Shown in pieces: positions 29,082 through 37,937 of a stretch of DNA of 64,000 nt. The notes under the pieces are model-generated. The model saw only the letters and a list, made by a program, of their open reading frames with translations. It searched no databases and had not been told where the DNA came from. The position numbers were made by a program, and so were the translations under genes. The DNA is from Pseudomonas sp. BBP2017 (GTDB taxonomy: Bacteria; Pseudomonadota; Gammaproteobacteria; Pseudomonadales; Pseudomonadaceae), in contig NZ_PVZN01000003.1 in NCBI RefSeq assembly GCF_003024385.1, positions 62,001 through 126,000 on the forward strand, written 5' to 3'. Each line of letters begins with the position of its first letter. The first letter of the stretch is position 1.

Positions 29082-30665
29082 TTAATGGTGCTCGCGAGTA
29101 GCGCGGAACTTCACATCCGGCCAGCGCTCTTCCATCAGCGCCAGGTTGACCCGGGTCGGGGCCAGGTAGGTCAGGTGACCACCGCCGTCGATGGCCAGGT
29201 TTTCCACTGCCTTGTTCTTGAATTCCTCAAGCTTCTTCTTGTCGTCACAGCTGATCCAGCGCGCGGACCAGACGGTGATCGGCTCGTAGGCGCATTCGAC
29301 CTTGTACTCTTCCTTCAGGCGGCTGGCGACCACATCGAACTGCAGCACACCGACGGCGCCGAGGATGATGTCGTTGCTGCGCTCGGGGAAAAACACCTGG
29401 GTCGCGCCCTCTTCAGCCAGCTGCTGCAAACCCTGGCGCAGTTGCTTGGACTTGAGCGGATCTTTCAGGCGTACGCGGCGGAACAGTTCCGGGGCGAAGT
29501 GCGGAATACCGGTGAAGCCCAGCGCTTCGCCTTCGGTGAAGGTGTCGCCAATCTGGATGGTGCCATGGTTGTGCAGACCGATGATGTCACCGGCCCAGGC
29601 TTCTTCCAGCTGCTCACGTTCGGAGGAGAAGAAGGTCAGTGCGTCGCCGATGCGCAGGTCCTTGCCGGTGCGCACGTGACGCATTTTCATGCCTTTCTCG
29701 TACTTACCCGAGCAGATACGCATGAAGGCAATACGGTCGCGGTGCTTGGGGTCCATGTTCGCCTGGATCTTGAACACGAAACCGCTGAATTTCTCTTCCA
29801 CCGGCTCGACGCTGCGCTCGTTGGCAACCCGTGGCAACGGGCGTGGCGCCCAGTCGACGACGGCATCGAGCACATGGTCAACACCGAAGTTACCCAGTGC
29901 GGTACCGAAGAACACCGGGGTCAGCTCGCCGCGCATGAACTCGTCCTGGTCGAATTCGTGGCAGGCACCCTGCACCAGTTCCAGTTGTTCGAGAAAGCGC
30001 TCGTACTCGTCACCCAGGTGCGCCCGGGCTTCGTCGGAGTCGAGCTTTTCGATGATCTTCACCTCGGTACGCTCGTGGCCGTGGCCCGGGGTGTAAACGA
30101 TGATGTAGTCGCCGGCCAGGTGGTACACGCCTTTGAAGTCGCGGTAGCAACCGATCGGCCAGGTGATCGGCGCCGCCTTGATCTTCAGTACCGCCTCGAT
30201 TTCGTCGAGCAGTTCGATCGGGTCGCGGATATCGCGGTCGAGTTTGTTGATGAAGCTGACGATCGGCGTATCACGCAGACGGCAGACATCCATCAGGGCG
30301 ATGGTCCGTGGCTCGACGCCTTTACCACCGTCGAGCACCATCAGCGCCGAGTCGACGGCGGTCAGAGTGCGGTAGGTATCTTCGGAGAAGTCTTCGTGAC
30401 CCGGGGTGTCGAGCAGGTTGATCATGTGCTCGCGGTACGGGAACTGCATCACCGAGGTGGTGATGGAAATACCACGCTGCTTCTCCATTTCCATCCAGTC
30501 GGAGGTGGCATGGCGGTCGGACTTTCGCGATTTCACCGTACCGGCAATGGCAATCGCCTTGCCCATCAGCAACAGCTTCTCGGTGATGGTGGTTTTACCC
30601 GCGTCGGGGTGGGAAATAATAGCGAAGGTGCGGCGTTTCGCGACTTCGGCGGCCTGGTTGGTCAT
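29082..30665 (-). CDS. prfC: Peptide chain release factor 3
   Basis: 527 aa translational GTPase. G1 HPDAGKTT at 19-26, G3 [17 protein letters not shown]4 NKLD in [15 protein letters not shown]3 recycles RF1/RF2 from the ribosome after peptide release. Full length, monocistronic, with its own promoter at 30704-30732. Confidence 0.98.
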   Translation of the reverse strand: MTNQAAEVAKRRTFAIISHPDAGKTTITEKLLLMGKAIAIAGTVKSRKSDRHATSDWMEMEKQRGISITTSVMQFPYREHMINLLDTPGHEDFSEDTYRTLTAVDSALMVLDGGKGVEPRTIALMDVCRLRDTPIVSFINKLDRDIRDPIELLDEIEAVLKIKAAPITWPIGCYRDFKGVYHLAGDYIIVYTPGHGHERTEVKIIEKLDSDEARAHLGDEYERFLEQLELVQGACHEFDQDEFMRGELTPVFFGTALGNFGVDHVLDAVVDWAPRPLPRVANERSVEPVEEKFSGFVFKIQANMDPKHRDRIAFMRICSGKYEKGMKMRHVRTGKDLRIGDALTFFSSEREQLEEAWAGDIIGLHNHGTIQIGDTFTEGEALGFTGIPHFAPELFRRVRLKDPLKSKQLRQGLQQLAEEGATQVFFPERSNDIILGAVGVLQFDVVASRLKEEYKVECAYEPITVWSARWISCDDKKKLEEFKNKAVENLAIDGGGHLTYLAPTRVNLALMEERWPDVKFRATREHH

Positions 30666-30703
30666 GGGAAATCGCCTGGCAAGGGATTCAAAAAAGGGCG
30701 CAG

Positions 30704-30732
30704 ATTATACCCGAAACCAGCAGCGGACCCAA
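30704..30732 (-). promoter_or_regulatory. Sigma-70 promoter of prfC
   Basis: On the minus strand, -10 TATAAT (30704-30709) and -35 TTGGGT (30727-30732) are separated by 17 nt, with the start codon about 40 nt downstream. The -10 is a perfect consensus; the -35 is a partial match. Confidence 0.65.
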
Positions 30733-30782
30733 ACAGCGGCGCCTGCATCCCGGCCGAAATGGCCGGAATGCGGCTGCCTCGG

Positions 30783-31355
30783 TCAATGATCGTCGAGCAG
30801 TTCTTCGCCGATGTGAGTAATTTCCAGACACAAGTCCAACGCCTGCCCGCCACTGGTCGCCGCGCAGGCGAACCAGTGATCGCCCACCCGTTGGCGGTCG
30901 GCCGCCTGAAGTTCACAATTCGAGCGTGTCCAAATTCGCGCCTCGATCTTCTGCCCGACTGCCACAATCGAGGTCATGCTGGCGAAACGACCGTCCTGAC
31001 GGGTCATCACCTTCCAGAGGCGCTGATCTTCGGGAGACTCAGCGTACAGCCCAGGGGATCCGTTATAACTGCAGTCCAAGTGACGCTTCTTGGAGTTGAA
31101 GTCCCGACCGGTTCGACGGCTCCAAGACTGGATGTCGTAGTAGGGACGGCCAATGGATTCGTCAAACAGGCAACGAAACCAGAAGTAATGAGGCTCAGGC
31201 CCCAGAATTGACGTCACGATCATCCAGTCGTCGGCGACACGTGCAGCCTCGCCGTTCTTGATCGCTAGCTTGGCGCAATCAAGATAACCCTCGTAACCCG
31301 GCGTCGTACAAGCAACGTGAGCAATGAACGAACGATCATAGTTATGTTTGAGCAT
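30783..31355 (-). CDS. Unrecognised protein, RSFIA/TTPGYEG family (copy A)
   Basis: 190 aa, no signal peptide or membrane segment visible. I do not recognise the family. It opens MLKHNYDRSFIAHVACTTPG and is rich in Trp, Tyr and Cys (CTTPGYEGYLD, HYFWFRCLFD, RLWKVMTRQDG, ARIWTRSNCEL), suggesting a compact beta-rich fold. Copy B at 37335-37877 shares the RSFIA-x5-TTPGYEG-x-LD start, a central FWF and a later LW motif. The start at 31355 has AAAGGA upstream. It lies upstream of prfC on the same strand but prfC has its own promoter. Confidence 0.75.
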   Translation of the reverse strand: MLKHNYDRSFIAHVACTTPGYEGYLDCAKLAIKNGEAARVADDWMIVTSILGPEPHYFWFRCLFDESIGRPYYDIQSWSRRTGRDFNSKKRHLDCSYNGSPGLYAESPEDQRLWKVMTRQDGRFASMTSIVAVGQKIEARIWTRSNCELQAADRQRVGDHWFACAATSGGQALDLCLEITHIGEELLDDH

Positions 31356-31730
31356 TGTTGGTTTTCCTTTCTGAGATTTTTCACGGTCCGCAGACCACTC
31401 GTCGGAGTCTCCTCCAGCCCAGCATTCAAGGGGACTGACGAGGAAAAGCGCAGAGGGAAACAGGGTGCCATCAAGCAAGTAGCCCTGGCCAAACGCTGCT
31501 TCAGATGGGAACCTTTACGGCAGTGGAGGCGTCCACTCCCCTGATAGGCAACCGCTAATGACCGTTCGTCAGGGGTGGTTTCACCGGCAACACGAGCCTG
31601 ACGAGGCTTCGCTTATGGCGTGTTTCGCTCCGTTTCGGACAACGCGCTGCTTATCGCGATCGCACTGCCTGCCACCTGGAATGATGGCCGCCACGGGAGT
31701 GTGTTCGCCGACAACAAAAGGAGTCCGCCT
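31356..31730. other. Intergenic region between copy A and the opuC-type operon
   Basis: 375 nt between divergent genes. An imperfect inverted repeat (about 31531-31576, CCACTCCCCTGA versus TCAGGGGTGG) lies near the middle. It must hold promoters for both directions, but no clear -35/-10 pair or known operator was seen. Confidence 0.5.
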
Positions 31731-32444
31731 GTGGCTAAAAGCTATGGCAAGGGGCTGATGGGATGTGCCTTTGCGCTCGTCATCCTGGCCCTGCTGATCC
31801 ACTGGATCGGCATCGATACGATCGCGCACTACCGCGCCGATCTGTGGTTCTACCTGCAAGCGCACCTGATGCTGGTGCTGCTGTCGATGGTGGCGGCATT
31901 AGCCGTGGGCATACCCGCTGGCATTGCCTTGAGTCGACCACACCGGGTCGACCGCGCCGAACGTTTCATGCAGCTTTTCAATATTGGCAACACCATCCCA
32001 CCCCTGGCCGTTCTAGCCATTGCCCTGAGTTTCCTCGGCATCGGTGCAGGTCCGGCGATCTTCGCCTTGTTCCTCGCCTCCCTTCTGCCCATCGTGCGCA
32101 ACACCTACGAGGGCCTTAAAAATGTTCCCGCCTCGCTCAAGGAAGCCGCCACCGGTATCGGCATGACACCCCGCCAACGCCTGTGGCAAGTCGAGCTACC
32201 CAATGCCGTGCCGATCATCATCGGCGGCGTACGGGTGGCCCTGGCGATCAACGTCGGCACCGCACCGCTGTCGTTCCTGATCGGCGCCAACAGTCTCGGC
32301 AGCCTGATTTTTCCCGGCATCGCCCTGAACAATCAGCCGCAACTGCTGCTCGGCGCTGCCTGCACCGCTTTGCTCGCCCTCTTGCTCGACGCCCTGGTGG
32401 CGCAAGGCAGCCGGCGCTGGCTTGAACGCGGCCTGGCCCACTAA
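31731..32444 (+). CDS. Osmoprotectant ABC transporter permease (OpuC-type, first)
   Basis: 237 aa membrane protein from a GTG start at 31731, seven nt after AAAGGAG (31717-31723). Binding-protein-dependent permease fold with FNIGNTIPPLAVLAIALSF and the EAA-like loop KEAATGIGMTPRQRLWQVEL. It belongs to the glycine betaine/choline/carnitine OpuB/OpuC class. Upstream in-frame ATG extensions lack a ribosome site. Confidence 0.9.
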   Translation: MAKSYGKGLMGCAFALVILALLIHWIGIDTIAHYRADLWFYLQAHLMLVLLSMVAALAVGIPAGIALSRPHRVDRAERFMQLFNIGNTIPPLAVLAIALSFLGIGAGPAIFALFLASLLPIVRNTYEGLKNVPASLKEAATGIGMTPRQRLWQVELPNAVPIIIGGVRVALAINVGTAPLSFLIGANSLGSLIFPGIALNNQPQLLLGAACTALLALLLDALVAQGSRRWLERGLAH

Positions 32445-32458
32445 GCGAAGGAATTCCA

Positions 32459-33367
32459 ATGAAAAGAATCGCCTTGTTACTGGGCACGGCCCTGCTGTTC
32501 TCGGGATTTGCCCAGGCCGCGACAAAACCTGTGATCCGTCTCGGCGCACGGGTCTTCACCGAACAGACCGTGCTGGCGGAAATCACCGCCCGTTACCTCA
32601 ACCAGAACGGCTTCGATGTACGCATCACCGGTGGGCTGGGCAGCAATCTGGCCCGTAGCGCCCATGAAACCGGCCAACTGGACATGGTTTGGGAATACAC
32701 CGGTGTGTCGCTGGTGTCCTATAACCACATCGACGAGCGCATGCCCAGCGCCGCAGCCACTTATGCCAAGGTCAAGGAACTGGATGCCAGGAAAGGTCTG
32801 ATCTGGCTGGCGCCGTCGAAATTCAGCAACACCTACGCCCTGGCCCTGCCGCGCAAGATTGCCGAGCAGTATCCGCAGGTGAACACCATCAGCCAGCTGA
32901 ACCAGGTATTGCGCGAGGAGAAGGAGCGCACGCATGTGATCGCCCTGGACACGGAGTTCGCCAACCGCCCCGACGGACTGGTCGGCCTCACCGAAACCTA
33001 CGACCTGCAACTGACCCGCCGTAACATCCGCCAGATGGACGCCGGCCTGGTCTACACCGCGCTGCGCAACGGCCAGGTATTCAGTGGCCTGGTCTACACC
33101 ACCGACGGACGTCTGAGCGCCTTTGACCTGAAGCTGCTCGAAGACGACAAACACTACTTCCCCGACTACACCGCCGCCCCGGTGGTGCGTAAGGAAGTCC
33201 TCGACGCCCACCCGCAACTGGCCACCCTGCTCAAGCCGCTGGCCGAGCAACTGGATGACCAGACCCTGCGCGAGCTCAACGCCAAAGTCGACGTCGAGCA
33301 CCAGAGCCCGGGCAAGGTCGCCGCCGAGTACCTGCGCCAGCATCCACCTGCACAGGAGCTGCCATGA
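32459..33367 (+). CDS. Osmoprotectant ABC transporter substrate-binding protein (OpuC-type)
   Basis: 302 aa. Signal peptide MKRIALLLGTALLFSGFAQA, then KPVIRLGARVFTEQTVLAEI and GGLGSNLARSAHETGQLDMV followed by WEYTG, typical of OpuAC/OpuCC proteins. It binds quaternary ammonium solutes in the periplasm. Its end overlaps the next permease start by 4 nt. Confidence 0.92.
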   Translation: MKRIALLLGTALLFSGFAQAATKPVIRLGARVFTEQTVLAEITARYLNQNGFDVRITGGLGSNLARSAHETGQLDMVWEYTGVSLVSYNHIDERMPSAAATYAKVKELDARKGLIWLAPSKFSNTYALALPRKIAEQYPQVNTISQLNQVLREEKERTHVIALDTEFANRPDGLVGLTETYDLQLTRRNIRQMDAGLVYTALRNGQVFSGLVYTTDGRLSAFDLKLLEDDKHYFPDYTAAPVVRKEVLDAHPQLATLLKPLAEQLDDQTLRELNAKVDVEHQSPGKVAAEYLRQHPPAQELP

Positions 33368-34017
33368 CCATGTTCGATACCTTCGCTCACCTGGACTGGG
33401 CCCCGGTCCTGCACCTGACCTGGCAGCACATCACCCTGGTCGGCATCGCCGTCAGCCTGGCGATTCTGTTCGGCGTACCGCTGGGCATCCTGATGACCCG
33501 CTTCCCTGCCCTCGCCGGTCCCTTGCAGGCGTGCGCCACGGTGCTGCTGACCATCCCCTCGATTGCCCTGTTCGGCCTGCTGTTGCCGTTCTACTCCAAG
33601 TTCGGCCAGGGCCTGGGGCCATTGCCGGCGATCACTGCGGTGTTCCTTTATTCATTGCTGCCGATCCTGCGCAACACCTACCTGGCGCTGACCAACGTCG
33701 AGCCAGGGATTCGTGAAGCCGCACGCGGCATCGGCATGACCTTCGGCCAGCGCCTGCGCATGGTCGAACTGCCCATCGCCGTACCGGTGATTCTCGCCGG
33801 CGTACGTACCGCTGTGGTGATGAACATCGGCGTCATGACCATCGCCGCGACCATCGGCGCCGGTGGCCTGGGCGTACTGATCCTCACCTCCATCAGCCGT
33901 AGCGACATGTCGATGCTGCTGGTCGGTGCCTTGCTGGTGAGCCTGCTGGCCATCTTCGCTGACCTGCTGCTGCAAACCCTGCAACGTGCCCTGACTCCAG
34001 AAGGACTGCGCAAATGA
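33364..34017 (+). CDS. Osmoprotectant ABC transporter permease (OpuC-type, second)
   Basis: 217 aa permease, shorter than the first, with TVLLTIPSIALFGLLLPFYS and the loop REAARGIGMTFGQRLRMVEL. Partner of the 31731 gene, giving the two-permease layout of OpuC. Overlaps both neighbours by 4 nt (ATGA junctions), so translation is coupled. Confidence 0.92.
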   Translation: MTMFDTFAHLDWAPVLHLTWQHITLVGIAVSLAILFGVPLGILMTRFPALAGPLQACATVLLTIPSIALFGLLLPFYSKFGQGLGPLPAITAVFLYSLLPILRNTYLALTNVEPGIREAARGIGMTFGQRLRMVELPIAVPVILAGVRTAVVMNIGVMTIAATIGAGGLGVLILTSISRSDMSMLLVGALLVSLLAIFADLLLQTLQRALTPEGLRK

Positions 34018-35168
34018 TCGAACTCCAGAACCTGAGCAAGACCTTTCACGCCAACGGTAAAGATGTCAAAGCCGTCGATGCTGTCAGCCTGACCGTCAAT
34101 GAAGGCGAAATCTGCGTGTTCCTCGGCCCGTCCGGTTGCGGCAAAAGCACCACGCTGAAAATGATCAATCGCCTGATCACGCCAACCTCCGGCAAGGTGC
34201 TGATCAACGGCGAAGACACCACGGATCTGGACGAAGTCACCCTGCGCCGGCGCATCGGCTATGTGATCCAGCAGATCGGTCTGTTCCCCAACATGACCAT
34301 CGAAGAAAACATCACCGTGGTCCCGCGCTTGCTCGGCTGGGACAAGCAAAAGTGCCATGAGCGTGCCCGCGAGCTGATGAGCATGATCAAGCTCGAACCC
34401 AAGCAGTACCTGCAGCGCTACCCGCGCGAATTGTCCGGGGGCCAGCAACAGCGTATCGGGGTGATCCGCGCCCTGGCCGCCGAGGCACCGCTGCTGTTGA
34501 TGGACGAGCCGTTCGGCGCGGTCGACCCGATCAACCGCGAGATGATCCAGAACGAGTTTTTCGAGATGCAGCGGGCGCTGAACAAGACCGTGATCATGGT
34601 CAGCCACGACATCGACGAGGCGGTCAAACTGGGTGACAAGATCGCCATTTTCCGTGCCGGTAAGCTGATCCAGATCGACCATCCCGATACGCTCTTGGCG
34701 CACCCGGTCGATGATTTTGTCAGCAACTTCGTCGGTCAGGACAGCACGCTCAAACGCCTACTGCTGGTGCGCGCCGAAGACGCCGCCGACAACGCACCGT
34801 CAGTCAGCCCGCAAACGCCGGTCAGCGATGCGCTGGAACTGATGGACGAGCATGACCGGCGCTACGTAGTGGTCACCGATGCGCAGAACAAGGCCATGGG
34901 CTATGTGCGTCGGCGCGACCTGCATCGCCAGCAAGGTAGTTGCGCCAATTTCCTGCGCACCTTCAACGCCACAGCGTCCCATGACGAGCACCTGCGCATC
35001 TTGCTGTCGCGGATGTACGAGTTCAACCGCTCATGGTTGCCGGTGCTCGATGCCGAACAGGTGTTTCTTGGCGAAGTGACGCAGGAGTCGATTGCGGCTT
35101 ACCTGAGCTCCGGGCGTTCGCGCGGGGGCAAAACCAGTATTGTTTCCCCGGCTGAAGCCTTGGCCTGA
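34014..35168 (+). CDS. Osmoprotectant ABC transporter ATP-binding protein with CBS domains (OpuCA-type)
   Basis: 384 aa. Walker A GPSGCGKST at 38-46, signature LSGGQQQRIGVIRALA, Walker B LLLMDEPFGAVDP. The C-terminal 120 residues hold a tandem CBS region (VSDALELMDEHDRRYVVVTD, ILLSRMYEFNRSWLPVLD), which in this family gates transport by ionic strength. Last gene of the operon. Confidence 0.94.
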   Translation: MIELQNLSKTFHANGKDVKAVDAVSLTVNEGEICVFLGPSGCGKSTTLKMINRLITPTSGKVLINGEDTTDLDEVTLRRRIGYVIQQIGLFPNMTIEENITVVPRLLGWDKQKCHERARELMSMIKLEPKQYLQRYPRELSGGQQQRIGVIRALAAEAPLLLMDEPFGAVDPINREMIQNEFFEMQRALNKTVIMVSHDIDEAVKLGDKIAIFRAGKLIQIDHPDTLLAHPVDDFVSNFVGQDSTLKRLLLVRAEDAADNAPSVSPQTPVSDALELMDEHDRRYVVVTDAQNKAMGYVRRRDLHRQQGSCANFLRTFNATASHDEHLRILLSRMYEFNRSWLPVLDAEQVFLGEVTQESIAAYLSSGRSRGGKTSIVSPAEALA

Positions 35169-35178
35169 CCTTGAAGAG

Positions 35179-35226
35179 CATCGCCGGCAAGGCCGGTTCC
35201 TGTAGGAGCCGGCCTTGCCGGCGATG
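35179..35226. repeat. REP-like inverted repeat after the opuC-type operon
   Basis: Long palindrome CATCGCCGGCAAGGCCGG (35179-35196) against CCGGCCTTGCCGGCGATG (35209-35226), of the same TGTAGGAGCC class as the one at 4732. Sits 10 nt after the ATPase stop. Confidence 0.8.
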
Positions 35227-35250
35227 GGCTGTGACAGCAGCCCCAGCTAT

Positions 35251-35409
35251 TCAGAACCCTACACTGGCCTGCACATAGAAGGTGCGCGTCTCACCCAGGT
35301 AAATCCCCAAGTTGTTGTCGCTGGATCGGGTGTAGCACTGCTTGTCGAAGATGTTCTTCACCCCTGCCGCTAACCTCAGGTTCGACAGCTGCTGGCCGAA
35401 ATCGTAGCC
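35251..35409 (-). pseudogene. C-terminal remnant of a TonB-dependent receptor (FecA-type)
   Basis: The last 52 codons of an outer-membrane siderophore receptor, intact to its stop: GYDFGQQLSNLRLAAGVKNI, FDKQCYTRSSDNNLGIYLGE, TRTFYVQASVGF. The VxNIFD motif, the Y-Tr box near the end and the terminal aromatic Phe are diagnostic of the last beta-strands. No upstream receptor sequence remains: at about 35410 the homology stops and joins, in another frame, a fragment resembling a FecI-type sigma factor. As I recall, KT2440 has a complete sigma/anti-sigma/receptor set at this position. Confidence 0.82.
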
Positions 35410-35410
35410 A

Positions 35411-35464
35411 CCAGGCGCCGATCAGCTCTTGGTAGTGGTCGAGAAAGCCTTTGTGTCGCGACAC
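35411..35464 (-). pseudogene. Possible N-terminal remnant of a FecI-type ECF sigma factor
   Basis: From a GTG at 35464 the minus strand reads MSRHKGFLDHYQELIGAW, which resembles the opening of FecI-like sigma factors (a helix of the form FL-x-HY-x-EL). It stops being recognisable where the receptor remnant begins, one frame over. With an eight-G run just upstream (35470-35477) and a dyad resembling a Fur box at 35504-35523, this fits the promoter-proximal end of a deleted fecI-fecR-fecA operon. The fragment is short, so the call is an inference. Confidence 0.5.
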
Positions 35465-35503
35465 GATGCGGGGGGGGCTTGGCCAAGCGGTGAGGAATGA
35501 CGC

Positions 35504-35523
35504 GAATAGTAATTTCTCTCATT
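35504..35523 (-). promoter_or_regulatory. Residual Fur-box-like dyad
   Basis: On the minus strand AATGAGAGAAATTACTATTC partly matches the A/T-rich inverted Fur consensus (AATGA...). It lies about 40 nt upstream of the sigma-factor-like remnant, as expected for an iron-starvation sigma gene. Weak on its own. Confidence 0.35.
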
Positions 35524-35887
35524 AACAACAGAGATCGAAGATCATGGCAGGCGACGAAGCGTGATCGGGGAAAAAAATGTCCTGCTGCCAACGCGCTTGA
35601 TGGCAGCTGAGCACGAAAAAAAAATTGAACGCCACTGCTGGCTTGCTCCTACAACACCTGGGTCATTAATTGCCGGACAACAGACGTTTTTTTGCCACTT
35701 TCGTCGCTAATTTCGCCGATCACACGGCATGAAAGCAATCTGGCCGAATACTGGAAAGATCCCCGGGCATTTCGGTATTTTTAACGCTTTTGTCATCAAA
35801 TTGAACATCTGCTGTTTACCTGGGTCGGTTAAAAAGTGGCTGAGCAAGGCGGGGCGACAGACGTGTGCAAAATCGCGACATTTTTTG

Positions 35888-35916
35888 TTGATCTTGAGCC
35901 CCTCAGGTCCTAAAGT
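35888..35916 (+). promoter_or_regulatory. Candidate sigma-70 promoter of speC
   Basis: TTGATC (35888-35893), 17-nt spacer, TAAAGT (35911-35916). It would give a leader of about 200 nt before the speC start. Match is moderate. Confidence 0.35.
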
Positions 35917-36125
35917 TCGCGCCGAACGTCCATGCTGGAAACGATCCATCCGGCTCAAGTACTGACGACGAGACAGCAAGGTCACCCGTAGCTCGCTTTA
36001 TCACGCACGGTGGCCTTTTTGCTTTCGGCGACATGCCTTGGGAAGTAGGCGAACCAAAGTGGGGATACGGAGGGCGTTCAGTTGCAGCCACTTTTTTATT
36101 CAGTTTGCCCATGGAGTCCCTAAGC

Positions 36126-37289
36126 ATGTCGATTCAGGTCGAAGACTACTTCGCGCGCGATACCTTTCAGAAAATGAAGGCTTTCGCCGACAAGCAAGAA
36201 ACCCCGTTCGTGCTCATCGACACCCAGATGATCAGCCAGGCCTACGATGACCTGCGCGCCGGTTTCGAATTCGCCAAGGTCTACTACGCGGTCAAGGCCA
36301 ACCCGGCCGTGGAAATCATCGACCTGCTCAAGGAAAAAGGCTCGAGCTTCGATATCGCCTCGATCTATGAGCTGGACAAGGTGATGGGCCGTGGCGTCAG
36401 CGCCGAACGCATCAGCTACGGCAACACCATCAAGAAATCCAAAGACATCCGCTACTTCTATGAGAAGGGCGTGCGTCTGTATGCCACCGACTCCGAAGCC
36501 GACCTGCGCAACATCGCCAAGGCCGCTCCGGGTTCGAAAGTTTACGTGCGAATCCTCACCGAAGGCTCGACCACTGCGGACTGGCCACTGTCGCGCAAGT
36601 TCGGCTGCCAGACCGACATGGCCATGGACCTGCTGATCCTCGCCCGCGACCTGGGCCTGGTACCTTACGGCGTATCCTTCCACGTCGGTTCGCAGCAGCG
36701 CGACATCAGCGTCTGGGATGCGGCGATCGCCAAGGTCAAAGTGATCTTCGAACGCCTGAAGGAAGAAGACGGTATCGAACTCAAGCTGATCAACATGGGT
36801 GGCGGCTTCCCGGCCAACTACATCACCCGCACCAACAGCCTGGAAACCTACGCCGAAGAAATCATCCGCTTCCTCAAGGAAGACTTCGGTGACGACCTGC
36901 CGGAAATCATCCTCGAGCCAGGCCGTTCGCTGATTGCCAACGCCGGCATCCTGGTCAGCGAAGTGGTGCTGGTGGCGCGCAAGTCGCGCACCGCAGTCGA
37001 GCGCTGGGTCTACACCGACGTCGGCAAGTTCTCCGGCCTGATCGAAACCATGGACGAGTCGATCAAGTTCCCGATCTGGACCGAGAAGAAAGGCGAGATG
37101 GAAGAAGTAGTGATCGCCGGCCCGACCTGCGACAGCGCCGACATCATGTACGAACACTACAAGTACGGCCTGCCGCTGAACCTGGCTATCGGTGACCGCC
37201 TGTACTGGCTGTCGACCGGTGCCTACACCACCAGCTACAGCGCGGTAGAATTCAATGGCTTCCCGCCGTTGAAAGCCTACTACCTGTAA
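36126..37289 (+). CDS. speC: Ornithine decarboxylase, PLP fold III (SpeC type)
   Basis: 387 aa, the short eukaryote-like class. PLP lysine Lys57 in KVYYAVKANP, glycine-rich LINMGGGFPANY, EPGRSLIANAG and active-site Cys335 in AGPTCDSAD. Decarboxylates ornithine to putrescine. Start at 36126 (MSIQVEDYFA) with GGAG at 36113-36116; an in-frame ATG 15 nt earlier overlaps that site. It sits beside polyamine-related genes at 25-29 kb only in a loose sense and is monocistronic with its own terminator. Confidence 0.95.
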   Translation: MSIQVEDYFARDTFQKMKAFADKQETPFVLIDTQMISQAYDDLRAGFEFAKVYYAVKANPAVEIIDLLKEKGSSFDIASIYELDKVMGRGVSAERISYGNTIKKSKDIRYFYEKGVRLYATDSEADLRNIAKAAPGSKVYVRILTEGSTTADWPLSRKFGCQTDMAMDLLILARDLGLVPYGVSFHVGSQQRDISVWDAAIAKVKVIFERLKEEDGIELKLINMGGGFPANYITRTNSLETYAEEIIRFLKEDFGDDLPEIILEPGRSLIANAGILVSEVVLVARKSRTAVERWVYTDVGKFSGLIETMDESIKFPIWTEKKGEMEEVVIAGPTCDSADIMYEHYKYGLPLNLAIGDRLYWLSTGAYTTSYSAVEFNGFPPLKAYYL

Positions 37290-37294
37290 CGAGA

Positions 37295-37321
37295 ACGGGG
37301 CCGCAAGGCCCCGTTTTTTTT
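37295..37321 (+). terminator. Rho-independent terminator of speC
   Basis: Stem ACGGGGCC (37295-37302) / GGCCCCGT (37307-37314), loop GCAA, followed by a run of Ts. Classic intrinsic terminator 6 nt after the stop. Confidence 0.95.
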
Positions 37322-37334
37322 GTAGTATCAGTTC

Positions 37335-37877
37335 TCAGCGCCGATAGTTGGTCAACTTGCTCCAACTATCGAACAGCGGAACATTCACATGCTCTACGCC
37401 CAAGCTCATGATCAACTTGTTCGGAGCACCTGCTTGCACATAACGGTCTTCCCACGATTTCCTGTTACGCACACCAATCGGGACGCTACCGACCGCAGCG
37501 ATGGTTACGCCCTCTTGCGCACCACGCGTCGGCACACCAGATGCACCATTGACCCATAGTCGCCACAGCACCGGTTTTTTGCTGGTCGGATAATAGCCAA
37601 CATAGCCGTTAGCACTCAGATCCCAAGCATCGTAGTGCGCATCGCCGTTCGAACCCCCCACAGCGCGCACACGATAGCCAGGGTTTTCACCAGCAAAGTA
37701 GCCGAACCAGAAACGCTGCTGAGACTCGACAGAGCTGAACGCTGATACCGTCAACCACTGATGGTTACGCCGGGTAGACTCGTCAGATTTAGATTCCACC
37801 GAGTCGAGAATACCCTCATAACCCGGTGTAGTTGAGGTTAGCGAAGCGATGAAGGAGCGTTCTGGAACATATTGCAT
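37335..37877 (-). CDS. Unrecognised protein, RSFIA/TTPGYEG family (copy B)
   Basis: 180 aa, soluble by appearance, no signal peptide. I do not recognise the family. It opens MQYVPERSFIASLTSTTPGY and shares with copy A (30783-31355) the RSFIA-x5-TTPGYEG-x-LD start, a central FWF and a following LW segment. Overall identity looks low, so the two are old paralogs. ATG at 37877 has AGGGG eight nt upstream; the GTG at 37886 touches that site. It is last of piuC-sel1-copy B on the minus strand, 60 nt after the Sel1 gene, convergent with speC. Confidence 0.75.
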   Translation of the reverse strand: MQYVPERSFIASLTSTTPGYEGILDSVESKSDESTRRNHQWLTVSAFSSVESQQRFWFGYFAGENPGYRVRAVGGSNGDAHYDAWDLSANGYVGYYPTSKKPVLWRLWVNGASGVPTRGAQEGVTIAAVGSVPIGVRNRKSWEDRYVQAGAPNKLIMSLGVEHVNVPLFDSWSKLTNYRR

Positions 37878-37937
37878 GGTTGCCACCCCTGGCTGGCCTG
37901 GAAGTACGCTGAAGCATCTGCGCTGCAGCCAAGCCTG

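Larger units (their letters stand above)
35465..36125. other. Intergenic region upstream of speC
   Basis: About 660 nt with no supported gene. The left part is the 5' flank of the deleted iron operon. The right part is the speC leader, with a possible promoter at 35888-35916 and about 200 nt of untranslated RNA. It includes A- and T-rich stretches (35618-35627, 35880-35886). Confidence 0.6.

Noticed and set aside
28926..31211. 761-codon open frame covering the antisense of prfC
   Set aside because: It runs over the PotF-like gene end, a REP pair and antisense prfC and copy A; the mix of contexts and low-complexity product mark it as a shadow.
35376..35591. 71-codon minus frame upstream of the receptor remnant
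   Set aside because: Spans the deletion junction in a frame that matches neither the receptor nor the sigma-like fragment; Arg/Pro-rich by chance.
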